In this document: piece by piece, positions 36,384 through 46,330 of the stretch | Numbering within the stretch: the first letter of the stretch is position 1 | How the letters are laid out: every line of letters starts with the position of its first letter | Assembly (NCBI RefSeq): GCF_014191305.1 | Contig: NZ_JACHWJ010000002.1 | Coordinates: 124,001-188,000 of the forward strand | DNA from: Pseudoclavibacter helvolus | GTDB taxonomy: Bacteria; Actinomycetota; Actinomycetes; Actinomycetales; Microbacteriaceae | Length of the DNA stretch: 64,000 nucleotides | Reading direction: 5' to 3' | Translations under genes and position numbers: made by a program | The notes under the pieces: model-generated | What the model was told of the DNA's origin: nothing | What the model saw: the letters and a program-made list of their open reading frames with translations, nothing else | Databases searched by the model: none

Positions 36384-37598
36384 TCAGTGGTGAAGTGCAG
36401 TCGTCGCGCTCACGGTCGGGCGGCCGTACGCGAGGCGGCGGATCGCCCACTCCGCCGGTCCGGCTTTGCCTGCCCGCTCGAGGAGGACGGCACCGATCAC
36501 GGTCACCAGCCACGTGCTCGTGCCGACGAGAAGGGCACCGCCCGTGCCGAGCGTCCCGCCGAGACCCAGGGACCACGCCGGCATGATCAGTACGAACACC
36601 ACCGACTGGGCGAGATAGCCGGACATGGACCGCTTGCCGAGCGCGGTCAACGCGCCGATCGCTGGACCGGGCGCAACACCTGCCCACTGCCTTCGCGACA
36701 CGATGAGGGCGAACATGGCCGCGTATCCCGCGCCGCCGAGGAGCCCCGACGCGGTGTGGAGCATGCCGGCGCCCAGCCACTCCGGTCCTGGAGTGAACCC
36801 GAACGCCAATCCGAAGGCGAAGGGGAGCCCGCCGAGGACGGCGGAGAGCACACCGACGACAGCGATGATGAGAGCGGCCCGCCGGTGCTCCCAAGGCCGC
36901 TCGAGGAGCTGGGATCGGGCCATGAGGAGCCCAAGCATCATGGGAGCCATGAGCGAGATCGCCAGGACTGGCGAGAACAGGAGAGAACCGGAGAACTCGC
37001 CGAGGCGGTCGAGCTGTGCCTCGCCCAACGTCTCGGCCTGCGCGGACGGCATCATCGGGCCCATCCCGAAGTCGAACCCCGAGGCAAGGAACGCGTCGTT
37101 TGCGCCCAGGAAAATCATGAGGGGAGTGGTGACGCCGAACACCGTCCACAGCACCCAATTCGGTGCGCGTACAAGGAGGACCAGGAGGAACCCGGCGAGT
37201 GCGTACACGTGCATGATGTCGCCCATGAAGAGCAGGAATCCGTGCGCGATGCCAAAGACCAAGAGCCACAGGTTTCGGCGCAGGAGCAGGGATCGGGCCT
37301 GCGGCCACGGTGTTCCGCGCTGCTGCTCCCTGGACAGGAGCTGGTGCATCCCGTACGCAAAGAGGAGCGAGAAGAGCGGGTAGCTGCGGTTATCGATGAA
37401 GAGGGCTCCGACGACGTTCGCCACGCGATCGCCCGCGGATCCGTCGATCGGGCGGCCGAGGATTCCGGCCTCGTTCCCGTACAGATACACCGTGAGGTTC
37501 GCGATCGCGATGAACAACAGCGCGAACCCGCGAGCTGCATCTGGGGCAAGTGCCCTGGCGGTTCGGGCGGTCGGCTGCGGCTTCGGTGAAATCGTCAC
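36384..37598 (-). CDS. DUF418-domain membrane protein
   Basis: 404-aa polytopic protein with about ten hydrophobic segments. The opening DAARGFALLFIAIANL resembles the DUF418/YeiB family start, and the C-terminal DUF418 block is GKRSMSGYLAQSVVF with GPAEWAIRRLAYGRP at the end. Function is unknown; the family has been linked to acyltransferase-like or transport roles without proof. GTG 37598 is preferred, with CAGGAT upstream; an ATG at 37640 is in frame. Divergent from the mrp operon. Confidence 0.8.
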   Translation of the reverse strand: MTISPKPQPTARTARALAPDAARGFALLFIAIANLTVYLYGNEAGILGRPIDGSAGDRVANVVGALFIDNRSYPLFSLLFAYGMHQLLSREQQRGTPWPQARSLLLRRNLWLLVFGIAHGFLLFMGDIMHVYALAGFLLVLLVRAPNWVLWTVFGVTTPLMIFLGANDAFLASGFDFGMGPMMPSAQAETLGEAQLDRLGEFSGSLLFSPVLAISLMAPMMLGLLMARSQLLERPWEHRRAALIIAVVGVLSAVLGGLPFAFGLAFGFTPGPEWLGAGMLHTASGLLGGAGYAAMFALIVSRRQWAGVAPGPAIGALTALGKRSMSGYLAQSVVFVLIMPAWSLGLGGTLGTGGALLVGTSTWLVTVIGAVLLERAGKAGPAEWAIRRLAYGRPTVSATTALHH

Positions 37599-37667
37599 AA
37601 CACACCATCCTGGCTCGGTCCAGAGGTCGATCCGATGCATTCAGACTCTGCACGGCCAACTGCCAGG

Positions 37668-37673
37668 TAAAAT
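37668..37673 (+). promoter_or_regulatory. Probable -10 box of the mrp operon
   Basis: TAAAAT, 40 nt before mrpA, in the AT-richer gap with the divergent DUF418 gene. No convincing -35 box. Confidence 0.35.
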
Positions 37674-37712
37674 AAACACGTCCACACCGCTGCATGAGCT
37701 CCAGGAGGCCGA

Positions 37713-40700
37713 ATGATCGCGTTCCTGGCTATCTTCATCGGCACGAGCATCCTCATCCCGGTGCTCCACAGGTGGCTACGGAACGTGACGTTCCTCGCCG
37801 CCGCCGCCATCCCCGCCGCCGCCTTCGTCTGGACCGCGCTGCTCGGTCCCCGCCTTCTGAGCGGCGAAGTACTCACCGAGAGCGTGCCCTGGATTCCGCA
37901 GATCGACATCGCGATCGCCATGCGGATGGACGTGCTCGCCTGGATCATGACGCTCATCGTCACCGGCATCGGAGCGCTGGTCCTGCTCTACTGCGGACGC
38001 TACTTCAAGCCGGACGAGCCCGACCTCGGTCGCTTCGCCGCCGTGCTGCTCGCCTTCGCGGGTGTCATGTTCGGGCTGGTGCTCGCCGACGACATCTACC
38101 TCCTCTTCATCTTCTGGGAGGCGACGAGCGTGCTCTCGTTCCTCCTTATCGGCCACTACTCGTCGAAGCGCGCGAGCCGCGGTGCCGCCATGCAGGCCCT
38201 GCTCGTCACGACGCTCGGCGGCCTGGCCATGCTCGTCGGCCTCGTCATGCTGCACGCCTCGACCGGCACGTCGCTGCTGTCCGAGATTATCGCGAACCCG
38301 CCCGAGTTCGACGGCTTCACGATCACAGCGGTCATGCTCGTGCTCGCCGGGGCCGTCACCAAGTCGGCCCTCGCCCCGTTCCATTTCTGGCTTCCCGCCG
38401 CGATGGCCGCCCCGACCCCCGTCAGCGCGTACCTCCACGCCGCGGCGATGGTCAAGGCCGGCATCTACCTCATCGCCCGCCTCGCCCCCGGCTTCGCCGA
38501 GATGCCAGGCTGGCGCGAAGTGCTCATCACGATCGGCGTCGCGACGATGCTCATCGGCGGCTGGCGTTCGCTGCGCCAGCACGACCTCAAGCTGATCCTC
38601 GCCTACGGCACCGTCAGCCAGCTCGGCCTGCTCACGGTCGTCGTCGCGTTCGGCACGAGGGATGCGGCGCTCGCGGGCCTCGCAATGGTCATCGCGCACG
38701 CCTGCTTCAAGGCGGCCCTGTTCCTCATCGTCGGCATGATCGACCACCGCACGGTAACCCGCGACATCCGGAAGCTCTCCGGCCTCGCGAAGGCCGCCCC
38801 CGTCCTGTTCTGGATGACGGCGCTGGCCATCGCGGCTATGGCGGGCGTGCCGCCGATGTTCACCTTCGTCGCGAAGGAGGCCATCCTCACGGCGCTCCTG
38901 GACGCTGGCGAGGCTGGCAACGTGTGGGGCTGGATCGCGCTGGTCGGAGTTGTGCTCGGCACGGTCTTCACCGTCGCCTACTCGGCCCGCTTCCTCTGGG
39001 GCGCCTTCGCCTCGAAGCCGGACGTCGAGCGCGTGCGCTACGTGCCAGAGCACCTCGACTTCATGTTCTCCCCGCTTGTCCTGGTCATCGCCTCCCTCGG
39101 CCTCGGCTTCGCCTCCGGCCTCATCGACCCCGTGCTCGCGATGTACGCCGACACGCTGCCAGAGCTGGAAGGGGTTAAGCCGTACCACCTGGCGCTCTGG
39201 CACGGGTTCGAGCCTGCGCTGTTCATCACGATCGGCACCTTCATCCTCGGAGGACTGCTGTTCGTGTGGCGGGCCCCCGTCGCCCGGGCGCAGGCGAAGG
39301 TGCCACCGCTCATCGAGTCGTCGCGCGGCTACTGGACCACGATGCGCGTCGTCGACGTCATCGCGGCCCGCACCACGGCGACAACGCAACGTGGCTCGCT
39401 GCCCTTCTACCTCGCGTCGATCTTCATCATGTTCGTCGTGGCGTCCGTCTTCACGCTCGTCACTATGGATACGCCCGTCCCCGCGTTCGAGACCGAGATC
39501 CGCTGGCAGGAGATCGCGATCATCCTGATCATGATCCTCGCGGCGTTCTTCGTCACGAGCTCGGAGAAGCGCTTCCAGGGCGTCATCCTGGTCGGCGTCA
39601 CGGGCTACGGCATGGCCGGCCTCTTCGCCCTCTCAGGCGCCCCTGACCTCGCAATCACGCAGGCCCTCATCGAGACCATCACGCTTGTCGTGTTCGTGTT
39701 GGTGCTGCGCAGGCTCCCCGCCCGCCACGGCAAGGCACTCAAGAATCCGCCTTCGTGGCTTCGTTGGCTCATCGGCGGCAGCGTCGGGATTGTGCTCGCG
39801 GTCGTCGCGTGGATCTCGCTTGCGTCCCGCCAGGCCATCCCCGACTCGGTGTTCTTCCCCGAGTTCGCCTACAAGGGCGGCCACGGCTCGAACATCGTCA
39901 ACGTCACGCTCGTCGACATCCGCGGCTGGGACACGATGGGCGAGCTCTCCGTGCTCATCGCCGCCGCTACGGGCGTCGCGAGCCTCGTCTACCTCAACAA
40001 TCGAGGCCGGTCGCGCGTCGACGCGGCCCGCGGCCCTCGCTTCCTGCGTGCATCCCGCCCGGTCACCGAGCCCATCGACCTCGCCGCCGTCAGCGCGGCA
40101 GGGCAGAAGCTGGGCAAGGCGGACAAGCTGCAGGGGGAGCACCGCAAGGTCTGGCTCATCGCCGGGAAGTCGCTCGCGCCGAACAACCGCTCGATCATCC
40201 TCGAGGTCGTCGTGCGGCTCGTGTTCCACGCGCTGCTCATCGCCTCCCTCTTCCTCCTCTTCACGGGGCACAACACTCCGGGTGGCGGCTTCGCCGGAGG
40301 TGCCGTCGCGAGCCTCGCGCTCGCCGCGCGCTACCTGGCTGGCGGCCGTGCGGAGCTCGACGAGGCCGTGAAGGTAGATGCGGGTCGACTGCTCGGCATC
40401 GGGTTCCTGCTCGCGACCCTCACGGCGCTTGTGCCGATCTTCTTCGGCCAGGCACCGTTCACGTCCTCCTGGATCGACCAGGACATTCCAGGCATCGGCC
40501 AGTTCGTCTTCGTCACGTCGACCGTGTTCGACATCGGCGTCTACCTCATCGTCATCGCGCTGGTCATCGACATCCTGCGCTCGCTGGGTTCGGAGATCGA
40601 CCTGCAGATCGAACAGGACGCATCCCCTGACTCTGACACGTCAGCGGCAGAGCACGACGGCCTGCAGGGCGAGAACGCAGAGGGAGGCGAGACGGGCTTC

Positions 40701-40793
40701 AACACCGGCGCTCTCGCTCGTGTCAACGAAGAGGTCGAAACCGACCAGAACGACATCGAACCAGTCGAATCCGAGGAGGTGACCCGCTCATGA
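37713..40793 (+). CDS. mrpA: MrpA, Na+/H+ antiporter subunit A with fused MrpB domain
   Basis: Largest subunit of the Mrp complex, which exchanges Na+ (or other cations) for protons and is related to complex I NuoL. The 1026-aa protein has the proton-translocating NuoL-like core (about 100-400; VTKSALAPFHFWLPAAMAAPTPVSAYLHAAAMVKAG), a MrpA C-terminal part with a NuoJ-like segment (570-700), and an MrpB domain (about 820-960; LFTGHNTPGGGFAGGAVASLALAARYL). A 60-residue acidic tail ends the protein. ATG 37713 has CCAGGAGG upstream. No separate mrpB gene exists here. Confidence 0.93.
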   Translation: MIAFLAIFIGTSILIPVLHRWLRNVTFLAAAAIPAAAFVWTALLGPRLLSGEVLTESVPWIPQIDIAIAMRMDVLAWIMTLIVTGIGALVLLYCGRYFKPDEPDLGRFAAVLLAFAGVMFGLVLADDIYLLFIFWEATSVLSFLLIGHYSSKRASRGAAMQALLVTTLGGLAMLVGLVMLHASTGTSLLSEIIANPPEFDGFTITAVMLVLAGAVTKSALAPFHFWLPAAMAAPTPVSAYLHAAAMVKAGIYLIARLAPGFAEMPGWREVLITIGVATMLIGGWRSLRQHDLKLILAYGTVSQLGLLTVVVAFGTRDAALAGLAMVIAHACFKAALFLIVGMIDHRTVTRDIRKLSGLAKAAPVLFWMTALAIAAMAGVPPMFTFVAKEAILTALLDAGEAGNVWGWIALVGVVLGTVFTVAYSARFLWGAFASKPDVERVRYVPEHLDFMFSPLVLVIASLGLGFASGLIDPVLAMYADTLPELEGVKPYHLALWHGFEPALFITIGTFILGGLLFVWRAPVARAQAKVPPLIESSRGYWTTMRVVDVIAARTTATTQRGSLPFYLASIFIMFVVASVFTLVTMDTPVPAFETEIRWQEIAIILIMILAAFFVTSSEKRFQGVILVGVTGYGMAGLFALSGAPDLAITQALIETITLVVFVLVLRRLPARHGKALKNPPSWLRWLIGGSVGIVLAVVAWISLASRQAIPDSVFFPEFAYKGGHGSNIVNVTLVDIRGWDTMGELSVLIAAATGVASLVYLNNRGRSRVDAARGPRFLRASRPVTEPIDLAAVSAAGQKLGKADKLQGEHRKVWLIAGKSLAPNNRSIILEVVVRLVFHALLIASLFLLFTGHNTPGGGFAGGAVASLALAARYLAGGRAELDEAVKVDAGRLLGIGFLLATLTALVPIFFGQAPFTSSWIDQDIPGIGQFVFVTSTVFDIGVYLIVIALVIDILRSLGSEIDLQIEQDASPDSDTSAAEHDGLQGENAEGGETGFNTGALARVNEEVETDQNDIEPVESEEVTRS

Positions 40794-41458
40794 CCCTGTC
40801 CCTTGTGCTTCTCGTTGGCATGGCAGTGCTCTACGCCTGCGGCGTCTACCTGCTCCTCGAGCGCAGCCTGACGCGCATGCTCCTCGGGATCCTGCTCGTC
40901 GGCAACGCCACGAACATCCTCATCTTCTTCATGTCGGGCAGCTTCGGTCTCGCGCCCATCTACGACGCGGATGTGGCACCCGAGGACTACTCGGACCCGA
41001 TCCCGCAGGCCTTCATCCTCACCGCCATCGTCATCACCTTCGGCGTGACGGCGTTCATGCTCGCCCTCATCTACCGTTCGTGGCGCCTGGCGCAGGCCGA
41101 CACCGTGAGCGACGATGAAGAGGACATCGCGATGCGAACCGCCGACCTCTCGCAGGATGACGAGGAGTTCGACGAGGACGACTCGGGCGACACCGAGTTC
41201 GGGCAGTACGCGGAGGCGGCCGTCTCGACGGCGCGCATCGACATGGGGGAAGGGCCGGACTCGGGGTCTGGCAGGGACAGCTTCGCGGAAGCATCCCTCA
41301 AGGCCACCGAGCCGAGCAACCGCCACGAGGAGCTTGAAGAGTTCCGGGCGGGCGAGCAGGACGCCGAGGGCACCCAGCCCGAGGTCGGCCTCGATTCCGG
41401 CTCGGATGACGCCGCCAACCGCAGAGACGACAACGCAGGGGAGGGGGATCGATCATGA
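40790..41458 (+). CDS. mrpC: MrpC, antiporter subunit C (NuoK-like)
   Basis: Three-helix subunit homologous to NuoK, in residues 1-105 (GVYLLLERSLTRMLLGILLVGNATNILIF; DPIPQAFILTAIVITFGVTAFMLAL). It is extended to 222 aa by a strongly acidic, probably disordered tail that ordinary MrpC proteins of 110-150 aa lack. The 4-bp ATGA overlaps at both ends tie it to mrpA and mrpD. Confidence 0.93.
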   Translation: MTLSLVLLVGMAVLYACGVYLLLERSLTRMLLGILLVGNATNILIFFMSGSFGLAPIYDADVAPEDYSDPIPQAFILTAIVITFGVTAFMLALIYRSWRLAQADTVSDDEEDIAMRTADLSQDDEEFDEDDSGDTEFGQYAEAAVSTARIDMGEGPDSGSGRDSFAEASLKATEPSNRHEELEEFRAGEQDAEGTQPEVGLDSGSDDAANRRDDNAGEGDRS

Positions 41459-43020
41459 CCTGGCTTGTTCCCCTCATCGTGCTCGTGCCGCTCATCGGAG
41501 CGGCCCTCGCGCTGACCGCGGCCCGCGCGGCCCGTCTGCAGATCTTCATCGCGCAGGCGACGCTTGTCCTCGCGCTCGCCGTGAGCGTCGGCCTGCTGGT
41601 CGCCGTCACCACGTCTGGCGAGGCGCTTGTCGTGCAGGGCGGCGGCTGGCTCGCGCCGTTCGGCATCTCCCTCGTCGTCGACCAGCTGTCGGCGATGCTC
41701 GTCGTTGTCACCAGCATCGTGCTGCTCGCGGTCATGGCCTTCTCAATCGGCCAGGGCGCGGCGGACGGCGACGACGAGACCCCGGTCTCGATCTTCTACC
41801 CCACGTACCTCGTGCTGTCGGCGGGCGTCTACAACGCGTTCATCGCGGGCGACCTCTTCAACATGTACGTGGGCTTCGAGATCCTGCTCGTGTCGAGCTT
41901 CGTGCTCATCACGCTCGGGGGCACGACGGAGCGCATCAAGGCCGGCGTCACCTACATCGTCGTGAGCCTCGTCTCGTCGTTCATCTTCCTGGGTTCGATC
42001 GCGCTCATCTACGGCGCCGTCGGAACCGTGAACTTCGCCGAGATCGCCGTGCGCATGGCGGAGCTGCCGCAGGATGTGCAGCTCATGCTCCACATGCCGC
42101 TGCTCATCGCCTTCGCGATCAAGGCGGCGCTCTTCCCGCTGTCGTTCTGGCTGCCGGACTCGTACCCGTCGGCGCCAGCTCCGGTCACGGCCGTGTTCGC
42201 GGGCCTGCTGACGAAGGTCGGCGTGTACGCGATCCTGCGCACGGAGACGCTGCTGTTCTGGGACAACGACATCTCCGTGCTGCTCATGGTCATCGCGCTG
42301 CTGACGATGATCGTCGGCATCCTCGGTGCCGTCGCCCAGGCAGGCATCCGGCGAATGCTGTCGTTCACGCTCGTCAGCCACATTGGCTACATGATCTTCG
42401 GCGTCGCGCTCGGCACCGAGCTCGGCTACGCGGCGACGGTGTTCTACATCGTCCACCACATCATCGTGCAGACGGCGCTGTTCCTCGTGACGGGGCTCAT
42501 CGAGCGAATAGCCGGCTCGTCGTCCCTCACGCACCTCGGCGGGATGCTCAAGCGGGCCCCGTTCGTGGCCGTGCTGTTCTTCATCCCGATGCTCAACCTC
42601 GGCGGTATCCCGCCGTTCTCGGGCTTCATCGGCAAGGTCGGCCTCTTCACGGCGGGCGCGGCCCAGGGGAGCGTGCTCAGCTACGTGCTCATCGGCGCCG
42701 GTGCCGTGACGAGCCTCCTCACCCTGTACGCGCTCATCCGCGTCTGGAACCTCGGCTTCTGGCGCACGCAGGAGCAGGTCGTCGACTTCTCCTCGCCCAT
42801 GACGGAGCGCATCTCGGACACTCCAGAGTCGGCCGTCGTCACCGAGACGAAGTCATCGTCGCGGCTCATGACGATCGCGACCACCACGACGGTCGCCGTG
42901 AGCGTCGCCATCACGGTCTTCGCCGGCCCCATCTACGAGTGGTCCGAGACTGCCGCGTTCGACCTGTTCCCTGCTGAGTACATCAGCTCGGTCTCCAACG
43001 GGGAGGTGCTCAAGCCATGA
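41455..43020 (+). CDS. mrpD: MrpD, antiporter subunit D (NuoM/NuoN-like)
   Basis: 521-aa subunit with about 14 transmembrane helices, homologous to the antiporter-like subunits of complex I. Key blocks are FNMYVGFEILLVSSFVLI, with the conserved Glu, IAFAIKAALFPLSFWLPDSYPSAPAPVTAVFAGLLTKVGVYAI, with conserved Lys residues for proton transfer, and GGIPPFSGFIGKVGLF. It overlaps both neighbours by 4 bp. Confidence 0.94.
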   Translation: MTWLVPLIVLVPLIGAALALTAARAARLQIFIAQATLVLALAVSVGLLVAVTTSGEALVVQGGGWLAPFGISLVVDQLSAMLVVVTSIVLLAVMAFSIGQGAADGDDETPVSIFYPTYLVLSAGVYNAFIAGDLFNMYVGFEILLVSSFVLITLGGTTERIKAGVTYIVVSLVSSFIFLGSIALIYGAVGTVNFAEIAVRMAELPQDVQLMLHMPLLIAFAIKAALFPLSFWLPDSYPSAPAPVTAVFAGLLTKVGVYAILRTETLLFWDNDISVLLMVIALLTMIVGILGAVAQAGIRRMLSFTLVSHIGYMIFGVALGTELGYAATVFYIVHHIIVQTALFLVTGLIERIAGSSSLTHLGGMLKRAPFVAVLFFIPMLNLGGIPPFSGFIGKVGLFTAGAAQGSVLSYVLIGAGAVTSLLTLYALIRVWNLGFWRTQEQVVDFSSPMTERISDTPESAVVTETKSSSRLMTIATTTTVAVSVAITVFAGPIYEWSETAAFDLFPAEYISSVSNGEVLKP

Positions 43021-43727
43021 TGAAGGTCAAGGACACCAGCGCCCGCAAGCCGCGGCGCCACGCGATTCTCGTCCAGCTGCCGCTGCTGCTCGCGCTTGTC
43101 GCGTTCTGGCTCGTGCTGTGGGGGCACGTCGACGTCATCAGCGTTGTCACCGGCATCATTTTCTCGGTCATCATCGTCGAGGTCTTCTACCTGCCGGCGG
43201 TCGACCTCTCCGGACGCATCAACCTGTGGTGGACGCTCGTCTTCTTCGTGAAGTTCGTCTACCGCCTCGTGAGCGCGTCGCTCATCGTCGCGTGGCTCGC
43301 CTTCCGGCCGGCGAAGCCGCCGCTGGGCTCCGTCATCTCGGTGCAGCTGCGCACGCGCAGCGACTTCATCCTCACCCTCACGGCCGAGGTCAACATGCTC
43401 ATCCCCGGCTCGATGGTCGTCGAAGTCGACCGGATGCACTCGGTGCTGTACCTGCACGTGCTCGACGCGTCCACCGACGAATCCGTCGAGTCCGTCAAGG
43501 CACTCGCGCTCGATGTTGAGGAGGGCCTCGCGCTTGCCCTCGGCACCCGCGACGACCTGTGGCGCGTCAACCGCGACCGCGTGCGCCGCGGTCTCGGTCC
43601 CATCGGGCAGTCGCCAGCGCAGAAGAAGCACGAGGCGATCCGCGACAAGCAGTTCGCGCACGACATGCCCGTCATCGTCAAGGAGTCGGCCACCGGCCGA
43701 TCTGCAGCTCAGGAGGGGGACAAGTGA
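43017..43727 (+). CDS. mrpE: MrpE, antiporter subunit E
   Basis: 236-aa subunit specific to Mrp complexes. Two or three N-terminal helices (21-40, 44-64, 70-95) are followed by a cytoplasmic domain with the family block VISVQLRTRSDFILTLTAEVNMLIPGSMVVEVD and LYLHVLD. It ends with a charged tail of about 60 residues. ATG 43017 overlaps the mrpD stop. Confidence 0.92.
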   Translation: MMKVKDTSARKPRRHAILVQLPLLLALVAFWLVLWGHVDVISVVTGIIFSVIIVEVFYLPAVDLSGRINLWWTLVFFVKFVYRLVSASLIVAWLAFRPAKPPLGSVISVQLRTRSDFILTLTAEVNMLIPGSMVVEVDRMHSVLYLHVLDASTDESVESVKALALDVEEGLALALGTRDDLWRVNRDRVRRGLGPIGQSPAQKKHEAIRDKQFAHDMPVIVKESATGRSAAQEGDK

Positions 43728-44011
43728 TGGTCGTCGACGTGCTCGTCTGGATCTTCGGCACGATGTTCGCCGTCGCCGCGCTCCTCGCGGTGATCCGCAT
43801 CATCCGCGGCCCCTCCATCATCGACCGCATGGTCGCGTCCGACGCGCTCCTCACGATCCTCATCTGCGTGCTCGTCGCCGACATGATCATCCGCGGTCAC
43901 ACGGACACGCTCCCACTTGTGCTTGCACTCGCGATGACCGCATTCATCGCTTCGATCGCAGTGGCCAGGCACGTCACCAGGCAGGAGGCGAACGCAAGTG
44001 AACGCTTCTGA
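43727..44011 (+). CDS. mrpF: MrpF, antiporter subunit F
   Basis: 94-aa three-helix subunit. The family motif RIIRGPSIIDRMVASDALLTILIC carries the conserved Asp residues after the first helix. ATG 43727 shares its A with the mrpE stop (TGATG); a GTG one codon earlier is also possible. AGGAGGGGGA lies just upstream. It overlaps mrpG by 14 bp. Confidence 0.92.
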   Translation: MVVDVLVWIFGTMFAVAALLAVIRIIRGPSIIDRMVASDALLTILICVLVADMIIRGHTDTLPLVLALAMTAFIASIAVARHVTRQEANASERF

Positions 44012-44498
44012 CGCGCTTCTCGCATCCGGTGGGCTCCTTGTGGCCAACGGCCCTCTTGACGCCCTCGACATCATCTCTCTCGTCTGCCTCGGGCTCGGCG
44101 CGCTGCTCTCGCTCGCAGCCGGGGTTGGCCTCATGCGCTTCTCGGACGTGCTCATGCGGATGCACGCGCAGACCAAGCCGCAGATCGCCGGCCTTATGTT
44201 CCTGCTCATCGGCCTCGCCGTGCAGCAGACGCACCTGCCGACGATCCTCTTCCTCATCCCGATCATGTTCTTCCAGATGCTCACGACGCCGGCCGGCGCG
44301 ACGATGCTCGCGCGAGCCGGCTACCGCAGCAGGCAGTTCGACAATGCTCCGCTCTACGTCGACGAGCTGGCGGCAGCTGTCGAGAGCGCGCAGCGACGCA
44401 CCGACGACGAACTGACCCGAGCCCACGCGGTTCGGACCGGTCAGCCGGAACGCGAACCGGCACCGGAGCACGAGGGCCTCGGACACGGCGAGAAGTAG
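43998..44498 (+). CDS. mrpG: MrpG, antiporter subunit G
   Basis: 166-aa last subunit with three helices (about 20-45, 55-75, 80-98). It contains the typical [25 protein letters not shown] and the second half [25 protein letters not shown]. The C-terminal 55 residues are a charged extension. GTG start with GGCAGGAGGCG upstream. It closes a complete A(B)CDEFG set, so a working antiporter is expected. Confidence 0.92.
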   Translation: MNASDALLASGGLLVANGPLDALDIISLVCLGLGALLSLAAGVGLMRFSDVLMRMHAQTKPQIAGLMFLLIGLAVQQTHLPTILFLIPIMFFQMLTTPAGATMLARAGYRSRQFDNAPLYVDELAAAVESAQRRTDDELTRAHAVRTGQPEREPAPEHEGLGHGEK

Positions 44499-44535
44499 CG
44501 CGTCGCCGCGGCGCGGGCCGAGGCTCGCCGCGGCG

Positions 44536-44541
44536 TAGAAT
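44536..44541 (+). promoter_or_regulatory. -10 box for a leaderless ilvD transcript
   Basis: TAGAAT ends 7 bases before ATG 44549, the distance expected between a -10 box and the +1 base. Transcription would then begin at or beside the start codon. Confidence 0.5.
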
Positions 44542-44548
44542 GGCGGGC

Positions 44549-46249
44549 ATGCCTGAGCCAGAAATCGACATCAAGCCACGCAGTCGGGTCGTCACCGACG
44601 GCATCGAAGCCACCACCTCGCGCGGCATGCTTCGCGCTGTCGGCATGGGTGACGACGACTGGGACAAGCCGCAGATCGGCATCGCGTCCTCGTGGAACGA
44701 GATCACCCCCTGCAACCTCTCCCTCAACCGCCTCGCGCAGGGTGCAAAAGAAGGCGTGCACTCCGGCGGCGGCTACCCGCTCCAGTTCGGTACGGTCTCC
44801 GTCTCCGACGGCATCTCCATGGGCCACGAAGGCATGCACTTCTCACTCGTCTCCCGTGAGGTCATCGCCGACTCCGTCGAGACGGTTGTCATGGCCGAGC
44901 GCCTCGACGGCACCGTGCTGCTCGCCGGCTGCGACAAGTCGATCCCCGGCATGCTCATGGCGTCCGCGCGACTCGACCTCTCGAGCGTCTTCCTCTACGC
45001 GGGCTCGATCGCTCCGGGCTGGGTGAAGCTCTCGGACGGCACCGAGAAGGACATCACGATCATCGACTCCTTCGAGGCCGTTGGCGCCACGAAGGCCGGC
45101 AAGATGTCCGAGTCCGACCTCAAGCGCATCGAGTGCGCGTTCGCCCCGGGCGAGGGTGCCTGCGGCGGCATGTACACGGCCAACACGATGGCCTCCGTCG
45201 CCGAGGCGCTCGGCCTCAGCCTGCCAGGCTCGGCCGCTCCCGCATCGGCCGACCGCCGCCGCGACATGTACGCCCACCGCTCGGGTGAGGCAGTGGTCAA
45301 CCTGCTCCGCCAGGGCATCACGACGGGCGACATCCTCACGAAGGAAGCCTTCGAGAACGCCATCGCGCTTGCCATGGCGCTCGGCGGATCGACCAACGTC
45401 GTGCTCCACCTCCTCGCGATCGCTCGCGAGGCGCAGGTCGATGTCACCCTGCACGACTTCAACCGCATCGGCGACAAGGTTCCCCACATCGCGGACATGA
45501 AGCCGTTCGGCAAGTACGTCATGAACGACGTCGACCGCCACGGCGGCATCCCCGTCGTCATGAAGGCGCTCCTCGACGAGGGCCTCATGCACGGCGACGC
45601 GCTCACCGTGACGGGCAAGACGCTCGCCGAGAACCTTCGCGACCTCAACCCGGACCCGGTCGACGGCGACGTCGTGCACACGGTCAACAACCCCATCCAC
45701 GCGACGGGCGGCATCACGGTGCTGCACGGCTCGCTCGCCCCAGAAGGCGCCGTCGTGAAGACGGCCGGCTTCGACGCCGACGTCTTCGAGGGCCCAGCCC
45801 GCGTGTTCGAGCGCGAGCGCGGCGCGATGGACGCCCTCACCAACGGCGAGATCGAAGCTGGCGACGTCCTCGTCATCCGCTACGAGGGCCCGAAGGGCGG
45901 ACCGGGCATGCGCGAGATGCTCGCCATCACGGCGGCCATCAAGGGCGCGGGGCTCGGCAAGGATGTACTACTCTTGACGGACGGACGATTCTCAGGCGGC
46001 ACAACCGGCCTGTGCATCGGCCACATTGCACCGGAAGCGGTCGACCAAGGTCCCATCGCTTTCGTCCGCAGTGGAGATCTGATTCGGGTCGACATCGCGG
46101 CTCGCTCGATCGACCTACTCGTCGACGAAGCTGAGCTCGCCTCCCGCCGAGAAGGCTGGGAACCACTCCCTCCGAAGTTCACGCGCGGCGTGCTTGCGAA
46201 ATACTCGAAGCTCGTCCGCAGCGCGTCCGAGGGTGCGACCACGGGCTAG
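44549..46249 (+). CDS. ilvD: IlvD, dihydroxy-acid dehydratase
   Basis: Fe-S dehydratase producing the 2-keto acid precursors of valine and isoleucine. Cluster cysteines are visible in [10 protein letters not shown] and [16 protein letters not shown], and the C-terminal active-site region in [21 protein letters not shown]. The product is 566 aa from ATG 44549. An ATG at 44540 overlaps the -10 box and is less likely. It heads the branched-chain amino acid block, 50 bp after mrpG. Confidence 0.96.
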   Translation: MPEPEIDIKPRSRVVTDGIEATTSRGMLRAVGMGDDDWDKPQIGIASSWNEITPCNLSLNRLAQGAKEGVHSGGGYPLQFGTVSVSDGISMGHEGMHFSLVSREVIADSVETVVMAERLDGTVLLAGCDKSIPGMLMASARLDLSSVFLYAGSIAPGWVKLSDGTEKDITIIDSFEAVGATKAGKMSESDLKRIECAFAPGEGACGGMYTANTMASVAEALGLSLPGSAAPASADRRRDMYAHRSGEAVVNLLRQGITTGDILTKEAFENAIALAMALGGSTNVVLHLLAIAREAQVDVTLHDFNRIGDKVPHIADMKPFGKYVMNDVDRHGGIPVVMKALLDEGLMHGDALTVTGKTLAENLRDLNPDPVDGDVVHTVNNPIHATGGITVLHGSLAPEGAVVKTAGFDADVFEGPARVFERERGAMDALTNGEIEAGDVLVIRYEGPKGGPGMREMLAITAAIKGAGLGKDVLLLTDGRFSGGTTGLCIGHIAPEAVDQGPIAFVRSGDLIRVDIAARSIDLLVDEAELASRREGWEPLPPKFTRGVLAKYSKLVRSASEGATTG

Positions 46250-46330
46250 CCCCCGGAGCCTCGGCTCTGACCTTGGGGCTCGGCCCCATCGACTGCGCTC
46301 GACTCATCGAGTACAAGAAGAACGGATCTC

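Noticed and set aside
46250-46330. Attenuator or T-box leader before ilvB
   Set aside because: Only 81 bp with small GC hairpins; no run of branched-chain codons and no T-box motif seen.
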